DNA of 64,000 nucleotides, taken from NCBI GenBank assembly GCA_964228555.1, contig CAXQZU010000017.1, positions 60,603 to 124,602 of the forward strand, written 5' to 3'. Below the pieces are notes generated by a model. The model was not told where the DNA came from, did no database searches, and worked only from the letters and a program-made list of their open reading frames with translations. Of the stretch, positions 48,372-56,841 are shown piece by piece. The position numbers and the translations under genes are program-made. The first letter of the stretch is position 1; each line of letters opens with the position of its first letter. The stretch comes from CAXQZU01 sp964228555 (GTDB lineage: Bacteria; Planctomycetota; PLA2; JAEUHO01).

Positions 48372-51275
48372 ATGGATCCGCACGCCACGCCCGAGCCCAC
48401 CGACGACGACCTGCCGCCGGAGATGCCGGGCGACGCGGACCTGGCCGACGAGGCCCTGCCTCCCGAGGCCGAGGGCGATGCACCTCCCACGCCCGAGGTC
48501 GAGGCCGACCCCGCGGTGGGACCGGAGGTGGAGGCTGATCCCACCGTGGCGCCCGAAGCCGGGGCCGAGATGCCCGCGCCGGGTGCCAAGGGTGCCCGGC
48601 GCGCTCCCAAGCCGCGGCGGCCCGTGCTGCCCGAGATCCCGCGCGTGCCGCTGGACGACGCGCAGCGAGGCGAGGCCCGTGCCGCTGCGGTGGAGCGCCT
48701 GCAGTCGCGCTCCACCCGCTCGCCGGGGCAGCTGGGCGCCGCGCTGGAAGCCCTCGACGCAGGCCTCTCGCCCACGTTCGTGGCGCGCTTCCGCCGCGTG
48801 CAGACCGGCGGCATGGACGAGCGCTCGCTGGTGGCCCTGCGCGGCGCGTGGCGCCGCGTGCGGGGCGAGGAAGAGCATCGCATCGAGATGCGCGAGCTGC
48901 TGCGCCAGCGCGGCGGCCTCACGCCCGAGCGCGAGCAGGCGCTCAAGGACGCGCGCTCGCGCCCGGCCATGGAAGACGTGGCCGCACCCTACCTGCCCGT
49001 GCCCGCCAGCCGGGCCTTCATGGCGCGCAGCGTGGGCCTGCAGGGCCTGGCCGACGCCATCCGCAGCGCCACCACCGCCAGCGAGCTGGCGGCGATGGCC
49101 CAGCCCTTCCTCAAGCCCGAGGGCCAGCCGGCGACGCTCGACGAGGCCCTCAACGGGGCGCGCGACATCCTCGCCGAGGAGCTGTCGCTGGACGCGGGCC
49201 TGCGCGGCGCGCTGCGCGAGCGGTTCAGCGACCTGGGCCACCTGCTGGTGTCCGTGCGCAGCGAGAAGAAGGGCGATGCCGGACGCCACGCCAGCCTCAC
49301 GGGCGACCAGGGGCCGGCGCGCCGCGTGGCGCCGCTGCGCCTGCTGGCCATCCGCCGCGGCGAGCGCGAGCGCGTGCTGTCGGCCACGGTGGACGTGCCC
49401 GAGGGCGCGGCCCTCGAGGTCGTGCACGCCAGGGCCTGTGCGGCCGACCACCCCCACGCGGGGCTGCTGCGGGCGGCCGCCGAGGACGGCTACCGCCGCC
49501 TGCTCAAGCCCATGCTGCAGCGCGAGGCCCGCGAGGCCCTGCGCGAGGGCGCCGAGGCGCAGGCCTTCGAGACCTTCGAGCGCACGCTGCGCAACCTGCT
49601 GCTGGGCCCGGTCGGTGGTGCCCGGCAGGTGATGGGCCTGCGGCCCGACGTGACCGGCGGCCACCGCTGGTGCGTCGTGGACGCACAGGGCGTGCCGGTG
49701 GCCAGCGGCACGCTGCCCCACGAGGGCACCGCGGGGCGCCCGGTGGCGGTGGTCGAGCTGCGCGAGATGCTCGCACGCTACGAGGTGCAGGTGGTGGCCG
49801 TGGGCAGCACGGGCGGCAAGGCTGAGGCCCTGTCGCTGCTGCGCGAGGCCCTCGACGGCCGCGAGCTGCCGCTGGTGGTGGTGCACGACGGTGGCGTGCG
49901 CGCCGCCGAGGCGCTGGGCGCACTGGACACGCCTGGCTTCCCCGAGGTCAAGGGCGAGCACCGCGGCGCGCTGTCGCTGGCGCGGCGCTGGCAGGATCCG
50001 CTGGCCGAGCTGGTGACGCTGGAGCCCAAGGCACTGGCGCTGGGCCCGAACATGGGTGACGTGCACCAGGGCGAGCTGCGCGCGCTGCTGGACGAGACCA
50101 TCACCTCGTGCGTGGCCTACGCCGGCGTGGACGCCAGCCGCGCCAGCGTGGACCTGCTGGCACGCCTGCCGGGCTTCAGCCGGGGCCGGGCCGAGGCCTT
50201 CGTGCGTGCGCGCGGCGAGCGGCCGCTGGCCACCAAGGCCGAGCTGGGGACCTGGGAGGGCGTGGGCCCCGAGGCCGCGCTCGAGGCTGTGGGCTTCCTG
50301 CGCCTGCCGCAGGCCGCCGACTTGCGCGACCGCACGCAGCTGCACCCGGAGCAGTACACGCTGGTCGAGGCGATGGCTGCGCAGCTGGGCATGGATGTCC
50401 AGGCCTTCTGCGCCGACCCCGCCTGCTTCAGCAAGCTGGACCTCGATGCGCTGGTGGCCGAGGACCGTCCCAAGGGCGCATGGATCGACGTGCTCGACGA
50501 GCTGGCGCGCAGCCCGCGCGACCCGCGCCCGCGCTTCGCCACCCCCATCGAGCCGCCCGAGGGCACCACGCTGGCCACGCTGCGGCCGGGCCTGGCGCTG
50601 GAGGGCCGCGTGACGCGCGTGGCGCCCTTCGGGGTGTTCGTGGACGTGGGCCTCGAGGCCGAGGGCCTGCTGCCCTACCCCCACATCGGCGACCGCCCCG
50701 GCGTGGACCAGGCCGAGGTCGCGCCGCTGGGCGCCGTGATCCTCGTGCGCGTGCTCGAGGTGCTGCCCGAGCGCCGCAAGCTGCGCCTGACCATGCGCTC
50801 GGATGCGCGCCTGCCCATGGGCGACCGCCCGGTGCGGGGCCCGCGTGGGCCGCGCGGGCCGCGGCGCGAGCAGGGCGAGCCGGTGGGCGCCGGGACGCCC
50901 ACGGGGGGCGACGGCGCTCGCCGTGGCGGCGACCGGCGCGGTCGCGATGACCGTCGCGGCGCGCGTGACGACCGCGGGCCGGCGCGCCCGCGCATGTTCA
51001 GCGCCGCCGAGGGCGGCGAGAGCCGCGGGCCGGCGCGCCCGCCGCGCAAGCCCGCGGGACCGCCCAGCAACGGCGGCGCCTTCGGCGGGCGCGACCCCAA
51101 GCGCGACCTGGGCCTCTTCGACCGGGGCATCAAGGACGAGCCGGGCACGCCGCGGCGCATCACCCTGCGACCTGATTCCACCAAGGATGGGGCCAAGCCC
51201 ATGACCATGGAGCAGGCGCTGGCCAAGAAGCTGGCCGACCTGCTGGGCGGGGGCACGCCGCCGCCCAAGGAGTGA
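48372..51275 (+). CDS. tex: Tex-type S1 RNA-binding transcription accessory protein with acidic and RG-rich extensions
   Basis: About 967 residues. An acidic low-complexity N-terminus (1-80) precedes a Tex core: helical Tex_N (about 100-330), the YqgF-like RNase H fold (about 410-560; HRWCVVDAQGVPVASG and VVVHDGGVRAAEA), the family-typical GALSLARRWQDPLAELV, helix-hairpin-helix units around 590-640, and an S1 domain near 730-810 (VTRVAPFGVFVDVG). The last 150 residues are Arg/Gly/Asp-rich, like RGG-box RNA-binding tails. Tex binds nucleic acids and affects transcription and stress tolerance. GGAG lies seven bases before the chosen ATG; ATGs at 48285 and 48312 are alternatives. Confidence 0.88.
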   Translation: MDPHATPEPTDDDLPPEMPGDADLADEALPPEAEGDAPPTPEVEADPAVGPEVEADPTVAPEAGAEMPAPGAKGARRAPKPRRPVLPEIPRVPLDDAQRGEARAAAVERLQSRSTRSPGQLGAALEALDAGLSPTFVARFRRVQTGGMDERSLVALRGAWRRVRGEEEHRIEMRELLRQRGGLTPEREQALKDARSRPAMEDVAAPYLPVPASRAFMARSVGLQGLADAIRSATTASELAAMAQPFLKPEGQPATLDEALNGARDILAEELSLDAGLRGALRERFSDLGHLLVSVRSEKKGDAGRHASLTGDQGPARRVAPLRLLAIRRGERERVLSATVDVPEGAALEVVHARACAADHPHAGLLRAAAEDGYRRLLKPMLQREAREALREGAEAQAFETFERTLRNLLLGPVGGARQVMGLRPDVTGGHRWCVVDAQGVPVASGTLPHEGTAGRPVAVVELREMLARYEVQVVAVGSTGGKAEALSLLREALDGRELPLVVVHDGGVRAAEALGALDTPGFPEVKGEHRGALSLARRWQDPLAELVTLEPKALALGPNMGDVHQGELRALLDETITSCVAYAGVDASRASVDLLARLPGFSRGRAEAFVRARGERPLATKAELGTWEGVGPEAALEAVGFLRLPQAADLRDRTQLHPEQYTLVEAMAAQLGMDVQAFCADPACFSKLDLDALVAEDRPKGAWIDVLDELARSPRDPRPRFATPIEPPEGTTLATLRPGLALEGRVTRVAPFGVFVDVGLEAEGLLPYPHIGDRPGVDQAEVAPLGAVILVRVLEVLPERRKLRLTMRSDARLPMGDRPVRGPRGPRGPRREQGEPVGAGTPTGGDGARRGGDRRGRDDRRGARDDRGPARPRMFSAAEGGESRGPARPPRKPAGPPSNGGAFGGRDPKRDLGLFDRGIKDEPGTPRRITLRPDSTKDGAKPMTMEQALAKKLADLLGGGTPPPKE

Positions 51276-51291
51276 GCAGGCCAGACGTGGG

Positions 51292-53568
51292 TCAGCGCGT
51301 GCGCAGGCGCGCGCGCACGATGCGGTCCCCCACCCGGATGCGGTCCACCGTGTCCATCCCCTCGGTGACCTCGCCGTAGCAGGTGTAGCGGCCGTCCAGC
51401 GGGCGGTAGTCGCTGTGCATGATGAACAGCTGGCAGCCGCCCGTGTCGCGCAGCTCGCCCTTGGGCATGCCCAGCGCGCCGCGCACGAAGCGCCGCGTGG
51501 TGATCTCGTCGGGCAGGCCCACGCCGGCGTCGCCGTTGCCCGTGCCGTGCGGGTCGCCGCCCTGGATCACGAACGAGGGCACGACGCGATGCCAGGGCGT
51601 GCCGTCGTAGGTGCCGGCGAGGGCGTTGAGCACCAGCGACACGGCGTGCACGGGCGCCTCGGAGGCGTCCACGCGCAGGCGCAGCGTGCCCACGTCGCTC
51701 TCCACCACCACCTCGGGCTGCTCGCGCACGAGCGCGTCGGCCAGCGCCAGGATCTCGGCCTCCGTGAGCGGTCCCGCCCCCGCCGTGAGGTCCAGCCCCA
51801 GCACCGGCACGCGCGGGCGCGGCAGCCCCCCCCACTCGTTGGGCTGCAGCGGGTCCTCGACAGGCACCTCGGCGGCACCCAGCCGGCCCAGCGCGGCACG
51901 GGCCGCGGCGCGCGCCGTGAAGGACGGGTCCACGCGCGCCGCCAGCACCAGCCGCTCGCGCAGGCTGGCGGCCAGCGCCTCGTCGGCCTTGCCCTGCTCC
52001 AGCCACGCCGCCCACGCCTCCACCACGGCCTGGCGCAGGTCGCGGCCCGCGTGTCCCTGCGCCAGCGCCCGCAGCGCATCCAGCCGCGTCGCGAGGTCCA
52101 CGCGGCCCTGCTTGCCGCACAGCCCCACGGCGGCGGCGGCCACGAAGGGATCGGCGTGGGCCAGCGTGGCCTCCACCAGCCGGGCGGCCGCCGGGCCGGG
52201 CTGCTCCTCCAGCAGCGAGAGCGCCTCCAGCAGCGCCGCCGCCGGCGCGGGCGGCGCCAGCGCAAGGTCCACCACCCGCGCCAGCGCCTCGGGCGTCTTG
52301 GCCGCCGCAGCGACGCGCAAGCCGGTGAGCGTGCGCAGCACGGGGTCGGCCGGGCGGTCGTCGCGCGCCAGCAGCGCCTCGGCCGCCGCGGCCTCGCCCG
52401 CTCGCGCCAGCGCGACGGCCAGCGCCTCGCGCACGCGCGCGTCCTGCTCGCGTGCCGCATGCGCGCGCAGCCCCTCGGCAAAGGCGGGCGAGCGCGCCGC
52501 CGCGCCGGCGGCCTCCAGCACGGCCTCGCGCGCGATGGGGTCCGAGCCCTGCAGCAGCGTGAGCAGCGCACGCTCCACCTCGGGCCCGCGGCGCGGGCCC
52601 AGCAGCCGCGCGATCACCTCGTGGCGCAGCCGCCGGCGCAGGCTCTCGGCCCCGGGCTCGGGCTGGGGATCGATGGACGTGGGCCCCAGCGGCCCGGGCA
52701 GCAGCGGTTCCATCAGGACGCGCCCGGCCCACGCCTCGAGCAGCGCCACGCCCGGGCCGCCCACGCTGCCCTCGACGGGCAGGGGCGCCAGCAGGCCCAG
52801 CGGGCGCACGAGGTCCAGCGCCAGCAGGCCCGCGTCATCGCGCCGCGCGTCCACCAGCGCCGCCAGCGCCGCGTCGCCGGCCCACGTGCCGCCGCCCGAG
52901 GTGACCGCGCGGCGGCGGGCGCCGGACAGCATCCACGCCGCGAACCACGCCGCGCGGCGCACGCCGGCGTCGGGGTGGCCGAGGAAGCCCAGCACGCGCT
53001 CCAGCAGGAACTCCGGGCGCGCACGCGCCAGCCCGGCGAGGGCCGCGGCCAGCACCGCCGGCTCGCTGCGGTGCAGCCCGCGCGCCAGCGCCAGCACGGC
53101 GGCGTCGCCGCCGATCCAGCCCAGCGCCTCCAGCGCCGCGGCGGCCACGGCCGGGTCGGCCGCGCCCGCATGCGCGCGCACGGCCTCGGCCAGCGTGGGC
53201 GCGGCGTTCACGCCAGCGGCCTGCAGCACCTCCACGAGGCCCGGGCCGCCCGCGGCCAGCAGGGCCGCGAGCCGGCGCGGCGCGCCGGCGCGGTCGCCGA
53301 TGCGCCCCAGCGCGCGCACGGCCTGGCGGCGCAGCTGGGGATGCGCCCCGGCAGCGAGCCAGGGCTCGAGCGCCTCGGCCGGCCCGCGGCGCAGCTCCAC
53401 GGCGAGGACCTGGGCCCGCGCCTCGAGCGCCACGGCAGGCAGCGCGGGCAAGGCCGGCGGGGCTGGAGGTGCATCCTCGCCGCGGGCGGGCGAGCCCAGC
53501 GCCAGCAGCAACACGCCCAGCGCCAGCGCGTGCACGACGCGCCGGTCCCACGTCCTTCGAGGCAGCAT
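51292..53568 (-). CDS. exported HEAT-repeat protein with C-terminal cyclophilin domain
   Basis: The 758-residue protein has a signal peptide (ALALGVLLLALGSPARG), about 550 residues of HEAT repeats with phrases such as LRRQAVRALGRIGDRAGAPRRLAALL, and a cyclophilin domain from about 600 with WHRVVPSFVIQGGDPHGTG, GALGMPKGELRDTGGCQLFIMHS and YTCYGEVTEGMD. The catalytic arginine and Q-F positions are kept. It is convergent with tex, 16 bases apart. GGAGGG precedes the ATG and a TAGGCT at 53614-53619 is a plausible -10. Likely an envelope folding factor with a repeat-based client-binding arm. Confidence 0.87.
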   Translation of the reverse strand: MLPRRTWDRRVVHALALGVLLLALGSPARGEDAPPAPPALPALPAVALEARAQVLAVELRRGPAEALEPWLAAGAHPQLRRQAVRALGRIGDRAGAPRRLAALLAAGGPGLVEVLQAAGVNAAPTLAEAVRAHAGAADPAVAAAALEALGWIGGDAAVLALARGLHRSEPAVLAAALAGLARARPEFLLERVLGFLGHPDAGVRRAAWFAAWMLSGARRRAVTSGGGTWAGDAALAALVDARRDDAGLLALDLVRPLGLLAPLPVEGSVGGPGVALLEAWAGRVLMEPLLPGPLGPTSIDPQPEPGAESLRRRLRHEVIARLLGPRRGPEVERALLTLLQGSDPIAREAVLEAAGAAARSPAFAEGLRAHAAREQDARVREALAVALARAGEAAAAEALLARDDRPADPVLRTLTGLRVAAAAKTPEALARVVDLALAPPAPAAALLEALSLLEEQPGPAAARLVEATLAHADPFVAAAAVGLCGKQGRVDLATRLDALRALAQGHAGRDLRQAVVEAWAAWLEQGKADEALAASLRERLVLAARVDPSFTARAAARAALGRLGAAEVPVEDPLQPNEWGGLPRPRVPVLGLDLTAGAGPLTEAEILALADALVREQPEVVVESDVGTLRLRVDASEAPVHAVSLVLNALAGTYDGTPWHRVVPSFVIQGGDPHGTGNGDAGVGLPDEITTRRFVRGALGMPKGELRDTGGCQLFIMHSDYRPLDGRYTCYGEVTEGMDTVDRIRVGDRIVRARLRTR

Positions 53569-53677
53569 GGCAGGCCCTCCCTGCGCACGACGCGGGGCCG
53601 CCTGCGCAGGCCCAGCCTACGACGCTGGTCCCCAGCGACCGGTGCCTCGCGTGCGACGCGCGCGCCCCACAAACGAA

Positions 53678-53704
53678 GAGGGCCGGCGCACGGCGCCGGC
53701 CCTC
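53678..53704 (-). terminator. intrinsic terminator of the CAP-domain gene
   Basis: A perfect 12-bp stem (GAGGGCCGGCGC with its complement, loop of three bases) lies 40 bases past the stop codon. On the minus strand it is followed by TTCGTTTGT, a fair U-rich tail. Confidence 0.75.
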
Positions 53705-53743
53705 CTCGCTCCTTGGCCTCCGACGGAGGCCGTAGCCCTAGCG

Positions 53744-54769
53744 TCAGGTGCCGCCCACGCACTGCACCTTCTTCGGCTTGGGCGCAGGGATGTAGGTGGG
53801 CAGGCTGTTGGGCGACCAGGGCTCGGCGCAGGGATCGGGCTTGGTCACGCGCGTGGGCGCCTGCGGGGCCATGCCGGGCTGCGCCACGGCGCGCGGTGCG
53901 CTGGGCAGGGGCTGCACGCGGGGCGCCGCGGGCATCACGGGCGCGGGGCGGGCCGAGGTCGCGGCCGGCGGCACGAGGTTGCCCTCGGCCATGCCCAGCG
54001 TGGTGCGCGGCGCGCTGGGCAGCGGCGGGCGCACCGGGGCGAGGCTGGGCGTGCGCGGAGCCTGCAGGGCGGGCGCGCTCACGCGCGTGGCGGGCTGCGG
54101 CAGCTGGGGCGCGGCAGCGCTCGTCACCGGCGCGGCGGCGCGGGGCGCCACGGGCGTGGCCTTGCCCGCCGGGTCGGCCAGCACGCCGGTCCAGCGGTTG
54201 CTGCCCGCCACCGGTCCCTCGACGAAGGCGAAGGCGGCCTCCACCATGTCGGGGTCCAGGAGCATGTCACGGTGCGCAGGGCTGCCCATCCAGGTCTGCA
54301 GCGCGTCGCTCACCTGCGGGTAGTCGCCCGCCACCACCTCGGCGATGGTGCGGCCGGCGTAGCCCTGGCGGCGCAGGCGCACGCTGAAGGTGTCGGCACC
54401 GCCCGCACGGTCGCCATGGCCGAGGTAGGCACCACGCATCTGCTGCGTGCTGTGCTCGTGCGCACACGCGAACAGGCGCGCCTCGTAGCGCAGGGGCTGC
54501 AGGCCGTGCTGCGCGCGCACGCGGTTGACCTGGCGGAACATGTCGAAGTCACGGGCCGTGGGCATCGCAGCCACCGGGCCGTCGGGACTGCCGGACAGCG
54601 ACGCGGCCGGGGGCGCCGTGCGCACCACCACGTCCCCATCCGGGGTGCCACGCAGCACCTCGCTGCCGGGCCCCATGCCGTCCGCGCACACTGCGCCAGC
54701 CGTCACGAGCACGAGGGGCAGGCTGCGCAAGGCCCGCGACAAGGCGCTGGAGGGACTGAAGTTCTTCAC
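53744..54769 (-). CDS. exported CAP/SCP-domain protein
   Basis: The 341-residue protein has a signal peptide (SLPLVLVTAGAVCADG), a short linker and a CAP (SCP/PR-1) domain at about 60-180: FRQVNRVRAQHGLQPLRYE, FACAHEHSTQQM with the first histidine region, YLGHGD, and SPAHRDMLLDPDM with the second. The C-terminal 160 residues are Pro/Ala/Arg low complexity with a cysteine pair at the end. CAP proteins are secreted, with varied and often unknown functions. GTG at 54769 is chosen for its GGGAG and signal peptide. A good terminator follows. Confidence 0.82.
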   Translation of the reverse strand: MKNFSPSSALSRALRSLPLVLVTAGAVCADGMGPGSEVLRGTPDGDVVVRTAPPAASLSGSPDGPVAAMPTARDFDMFRQVNRVRAQHGLQPLRYEARLFACAHEHSTQQMRGAYLGHGDRAGGADTFSVRLRRQGYAGRTIAEVVAGDYPQVSDALQTWMGSPAHRDMLLDPDMVEAAFAFVEGPVAGSNRWTGVLADPAGKATPVAPRAAAPVTSAAAPQLPQPATRVSAPALQAPRTPSLAPVRPPLPSAPRTTLGMAEGNLVPPAATSARPAPVMPAAPRVQPLPSAPRAVAQPGMAPQAPTRVTKPDPCAEPWSPNSLPTYIPAPKPKKVQCVGGT

Positions 54770-54984
54770 GGCAACTCCCGGGATCGGACCGTGGCCGCGG
54801 GGGCTTGATACGAAGAAAACCCTGCGGTCCAGGCCGCGCTGGCCTCGCCGCCGGATCCTCCACCCGAGGCACTCCTCCCACCGCGAGGGGGCCGCAGCCG
54901 CCCTCCGATGCGAAGCCGGGATGCTAGCACGCAGCCGGGGTGGGCCTGCCCCGGGCCGCACCGTAATACAGACCTAACGGTCTG

Positions 54985-55338
54985 TCAATGCAGGCGGGCC
55001 AGCGCGGTGGGCAGGTCCGGCACCACGGGCAAGAGGGCGCCCAGGCCGGCCGCGTGCAGCGACCGCACCAAGGCCGGCCGCAGGCCGCTGAGCACCACCT
55101 TGCCTCCCGCCGCCCGCCGGCGCTGCTCCAGCAGCAGCAGGGCGCCCAGCGACCGGCTGTCCACGAAGGCGAGCGCCGCGAGGTCGAAGGCCAGGTGGGC
55201 AGCGCCCGCCCCCACCAGCGCCTCCACCTCGGCCAGCAGGCGCGGCAGGTGCTCCAGCGTGAGCTCGCCGACGACCTGCACCACGCCCACGCGGCCCGTG
55301 GGGCCCTCGCGACGGGTGGTGATGACGAGGCCGGGCAT
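54985..55338 (-). CDS. STAS-domain anti-sigma-factor antagonist-like protein
   Basis: A 117-residue STAS domain: VVQVVGELTLEHLPRLL opening, LAFDLAALAFVDSRSLGALLLLEQR with the conserved aspartate and serine, and GLRPALVRSLHAAGL toward the end. It would act as a partner-switch antagonist of an anti-sigma kinase. It lies 29 bases downstream of the LeuA-like gene, so it is probably its operon partner, an unexpected combination. It resembles the STAS protein at 37135 only in fold. Confidence 0.8.
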   Translation of the reverse strand: MPGLVITTRREGPTGRVGVVQVVGELTLEHLPRLLAEVEALVGAGAAHLAFDLAALAFVDSRSLGALLLLEQRRRAAGGKVVLSGLRPALVRSLHAAGLGALLPVVPDLPTALARLH

Positions 55339-55367
55339 CGTGCTCGTGCTTCGCCCGGCCGCCAGCG

Positions 55368-56615
55368 CTAGGCGCGCCCCACGGCGGCCTCGCGCGCCAG
55401 CGCATGCAGCGTGGCGTCGTCGAGCACCTTGCTGGAGGCCTTGGCCGCGGCGAAGAGGCGGTCCACGGTGGCCGCCTCGGCCACGTAGCCGTGGTGCTCG
55501 AGCCACCAGACCACGTTGCTCTTGCCGCTCATCGGGCCCACCGAGATCACCTGCTCGAGGCCGAACTCGTCGGCGGGCACGCCGCTGTAGACACGGTTGG
55601 CCAGCCAGCGGTCGCCGCGCTTGAGCGCCTTGATCACCGCCGCCGCGTGGACGCCGGTGCCCGTCTCGAAGGCGTCGTGCCCCACGACGGGGTAGTTGAA
55701 CGGGATGGGGACCTCGAGGTAGCGCGACACGGCCTGCGCGTAGGCCACCAGCCCACGCAGGTCACGGCTGGGCGCGAGGTAGCCCAGCAGCTTGAGGTTC
55801 ACGAGCAGCTGGTCCATGGCGCAGTTGCCGGAGCGCTCGCCCACGCCCAGGCCGGCTGCGTGGAGGCGGTCGGCGCCGGCCTCGTAGGCCGCGATGGAGT
55901 TGATCACGGCCAGGCCGCGGTCCTGGTGGCCGTGCCAGTCGATCTTCACGTCCGGGCGGCCGCGCTCGCGGGCCACCTCGCGCACGAAGCGCACCAGGGC
56001 GCGCGCACCATCGGGCGTGGCATGCCCGCAGGTGTCGCACACCACGAGGCGCTGCGCGCCCATGTCCAGCGCCTGCCCGTAGAGGCGGCGCACGATGTCG
56101 GGAGGCGTGCGGGTGGTGTCCTCGGTCACGAACATGATCAGCAGGCGGTTCTGGCGCGCATAGGCCAGTGCCTTCTCGCTGGTGCGCAGCAGGTGGTCCA
56201 CGTCCCAGCCCTCGACCTCCAGGCGGATGGGGCTGGAGCCGATGAACATGGCCGACTCGATGTCGATGCCCACCTCGTCGCGGATGCGCACGATGGGCTC
56301 GAGGTCCTGCACCACCGTGCGCGCCGCGCAGTTGGGCAGGATGGGGAAGCGCCGGTCGCGGATCTCGGTGGCCAGCCGCTTGGCCGAGGCCTCCACGTGC
56401 GGGCCGGCGCCCGGCAGGCCGATGTTGACCGACTCGATGCCCAGCGCCGCCATGCGGTGCAGCAGCTCGACCATCTGGCCGTGGTCTGGATGGCGCACGC
56501 TGGGGCTCTGCAGGCCGTCGCGCATGGTCTCGTCGTCCACCTCGGCAGGCGGCCGGCCGGCCAGCGGGCTGGCCGCGGACGTGTTCCAGTCGTAGATCAG
56601 GTCGTTCTGCTTCAT
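55368..56615 (-). CDS. LeuA-like (2-isopropylmalate/citramalate/homocitrate synthase) HMGL-family enzyme
   Basis: The 415-residue enzyme belongs to the DRE-TIM metallolyase family. DDETMRDGLQSPSV carries the metal-binding aspartate and catalytic arginine, IDWHGHQDRG the two metal-ligand histidines, and GERSGNCAMDQLLVNL the typical loop. The DETMRDG form instead of the usual DTTLRDG is a variation. The regulatory LeuA_dimer domain is absent. It condenses acetyl-CoA with a 2-oxo acid; which one is undecided. TACACT lies eight bases before the ATG. It is divergent from aspartate kinase, so this locus may concern amino-acid synthesis. Confidence 0.84.
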   Translation of the reverse strand: MKQNDLIYDWNTSAASPLAGRPPAEVDDETMRDGLQSPSVRHPDHGQMVELLHRMAALGIESVNIGLPGAGPHVEASAKRLATEIRDRRFPILPNCAARTVVQDLEPIVRIRDEVGIDIESAMFIGSSPIRLEVEGWDVDHLLRTSEKALAYARQNRLLIMFVTEDTTRTPPDIVRRLYGQALDMGAQRLVVCDTCGHATPDGARALVRFVREVARERGRPDVKIDWHGHQDRGLAVINSIAAYEAGADRLHAAGLGVGERSGNCAMDQLLVNLKLLGYLAPSRDLRGLVAYAQAVSRYLEVPIPFNYPVVGHDAFETGTGVHAAAVIKALKRGDRWLANRVYSGVPADEFGLEQVISVGPMSGKSNVVWWLEHHGYVAEAATVDRLFAAAKASSKVLDDATLHALAREAAVGRA

Positions 56616-56623
56616 GGGGCCGG

Positions 56624-56629
56624 AGTGTA
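56624..56629 (-). promoter_or_regulatory. -10-like TACACT close to start codon
   Basis: Minus-strand TACACT ends eight bases before the ATG at 56615; no Shine-Dalgarno sequence is present. Confidence 0.4.
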
Positions 56630-56841
56630 GCCGTGGGGCGGGCCGCGCCCGGCAGGCTGGCACAGGCACCTGCCGCCGGGCCCGCAGGCCCGGGCCCGCG
56701 CGCCAGGATGCGGGCGCGCGGAGGCGGCGGGCGGCCCGGGACGCGGCCGCGAGCCGCCAGATGAGGTGCCCGCGGCGCCTCGGCCCGTGGCATCCTCGGG
56801 CGGCTGCCGGCGAGGGCTGGCAGCCCCCGGAGCCCGCGCCC

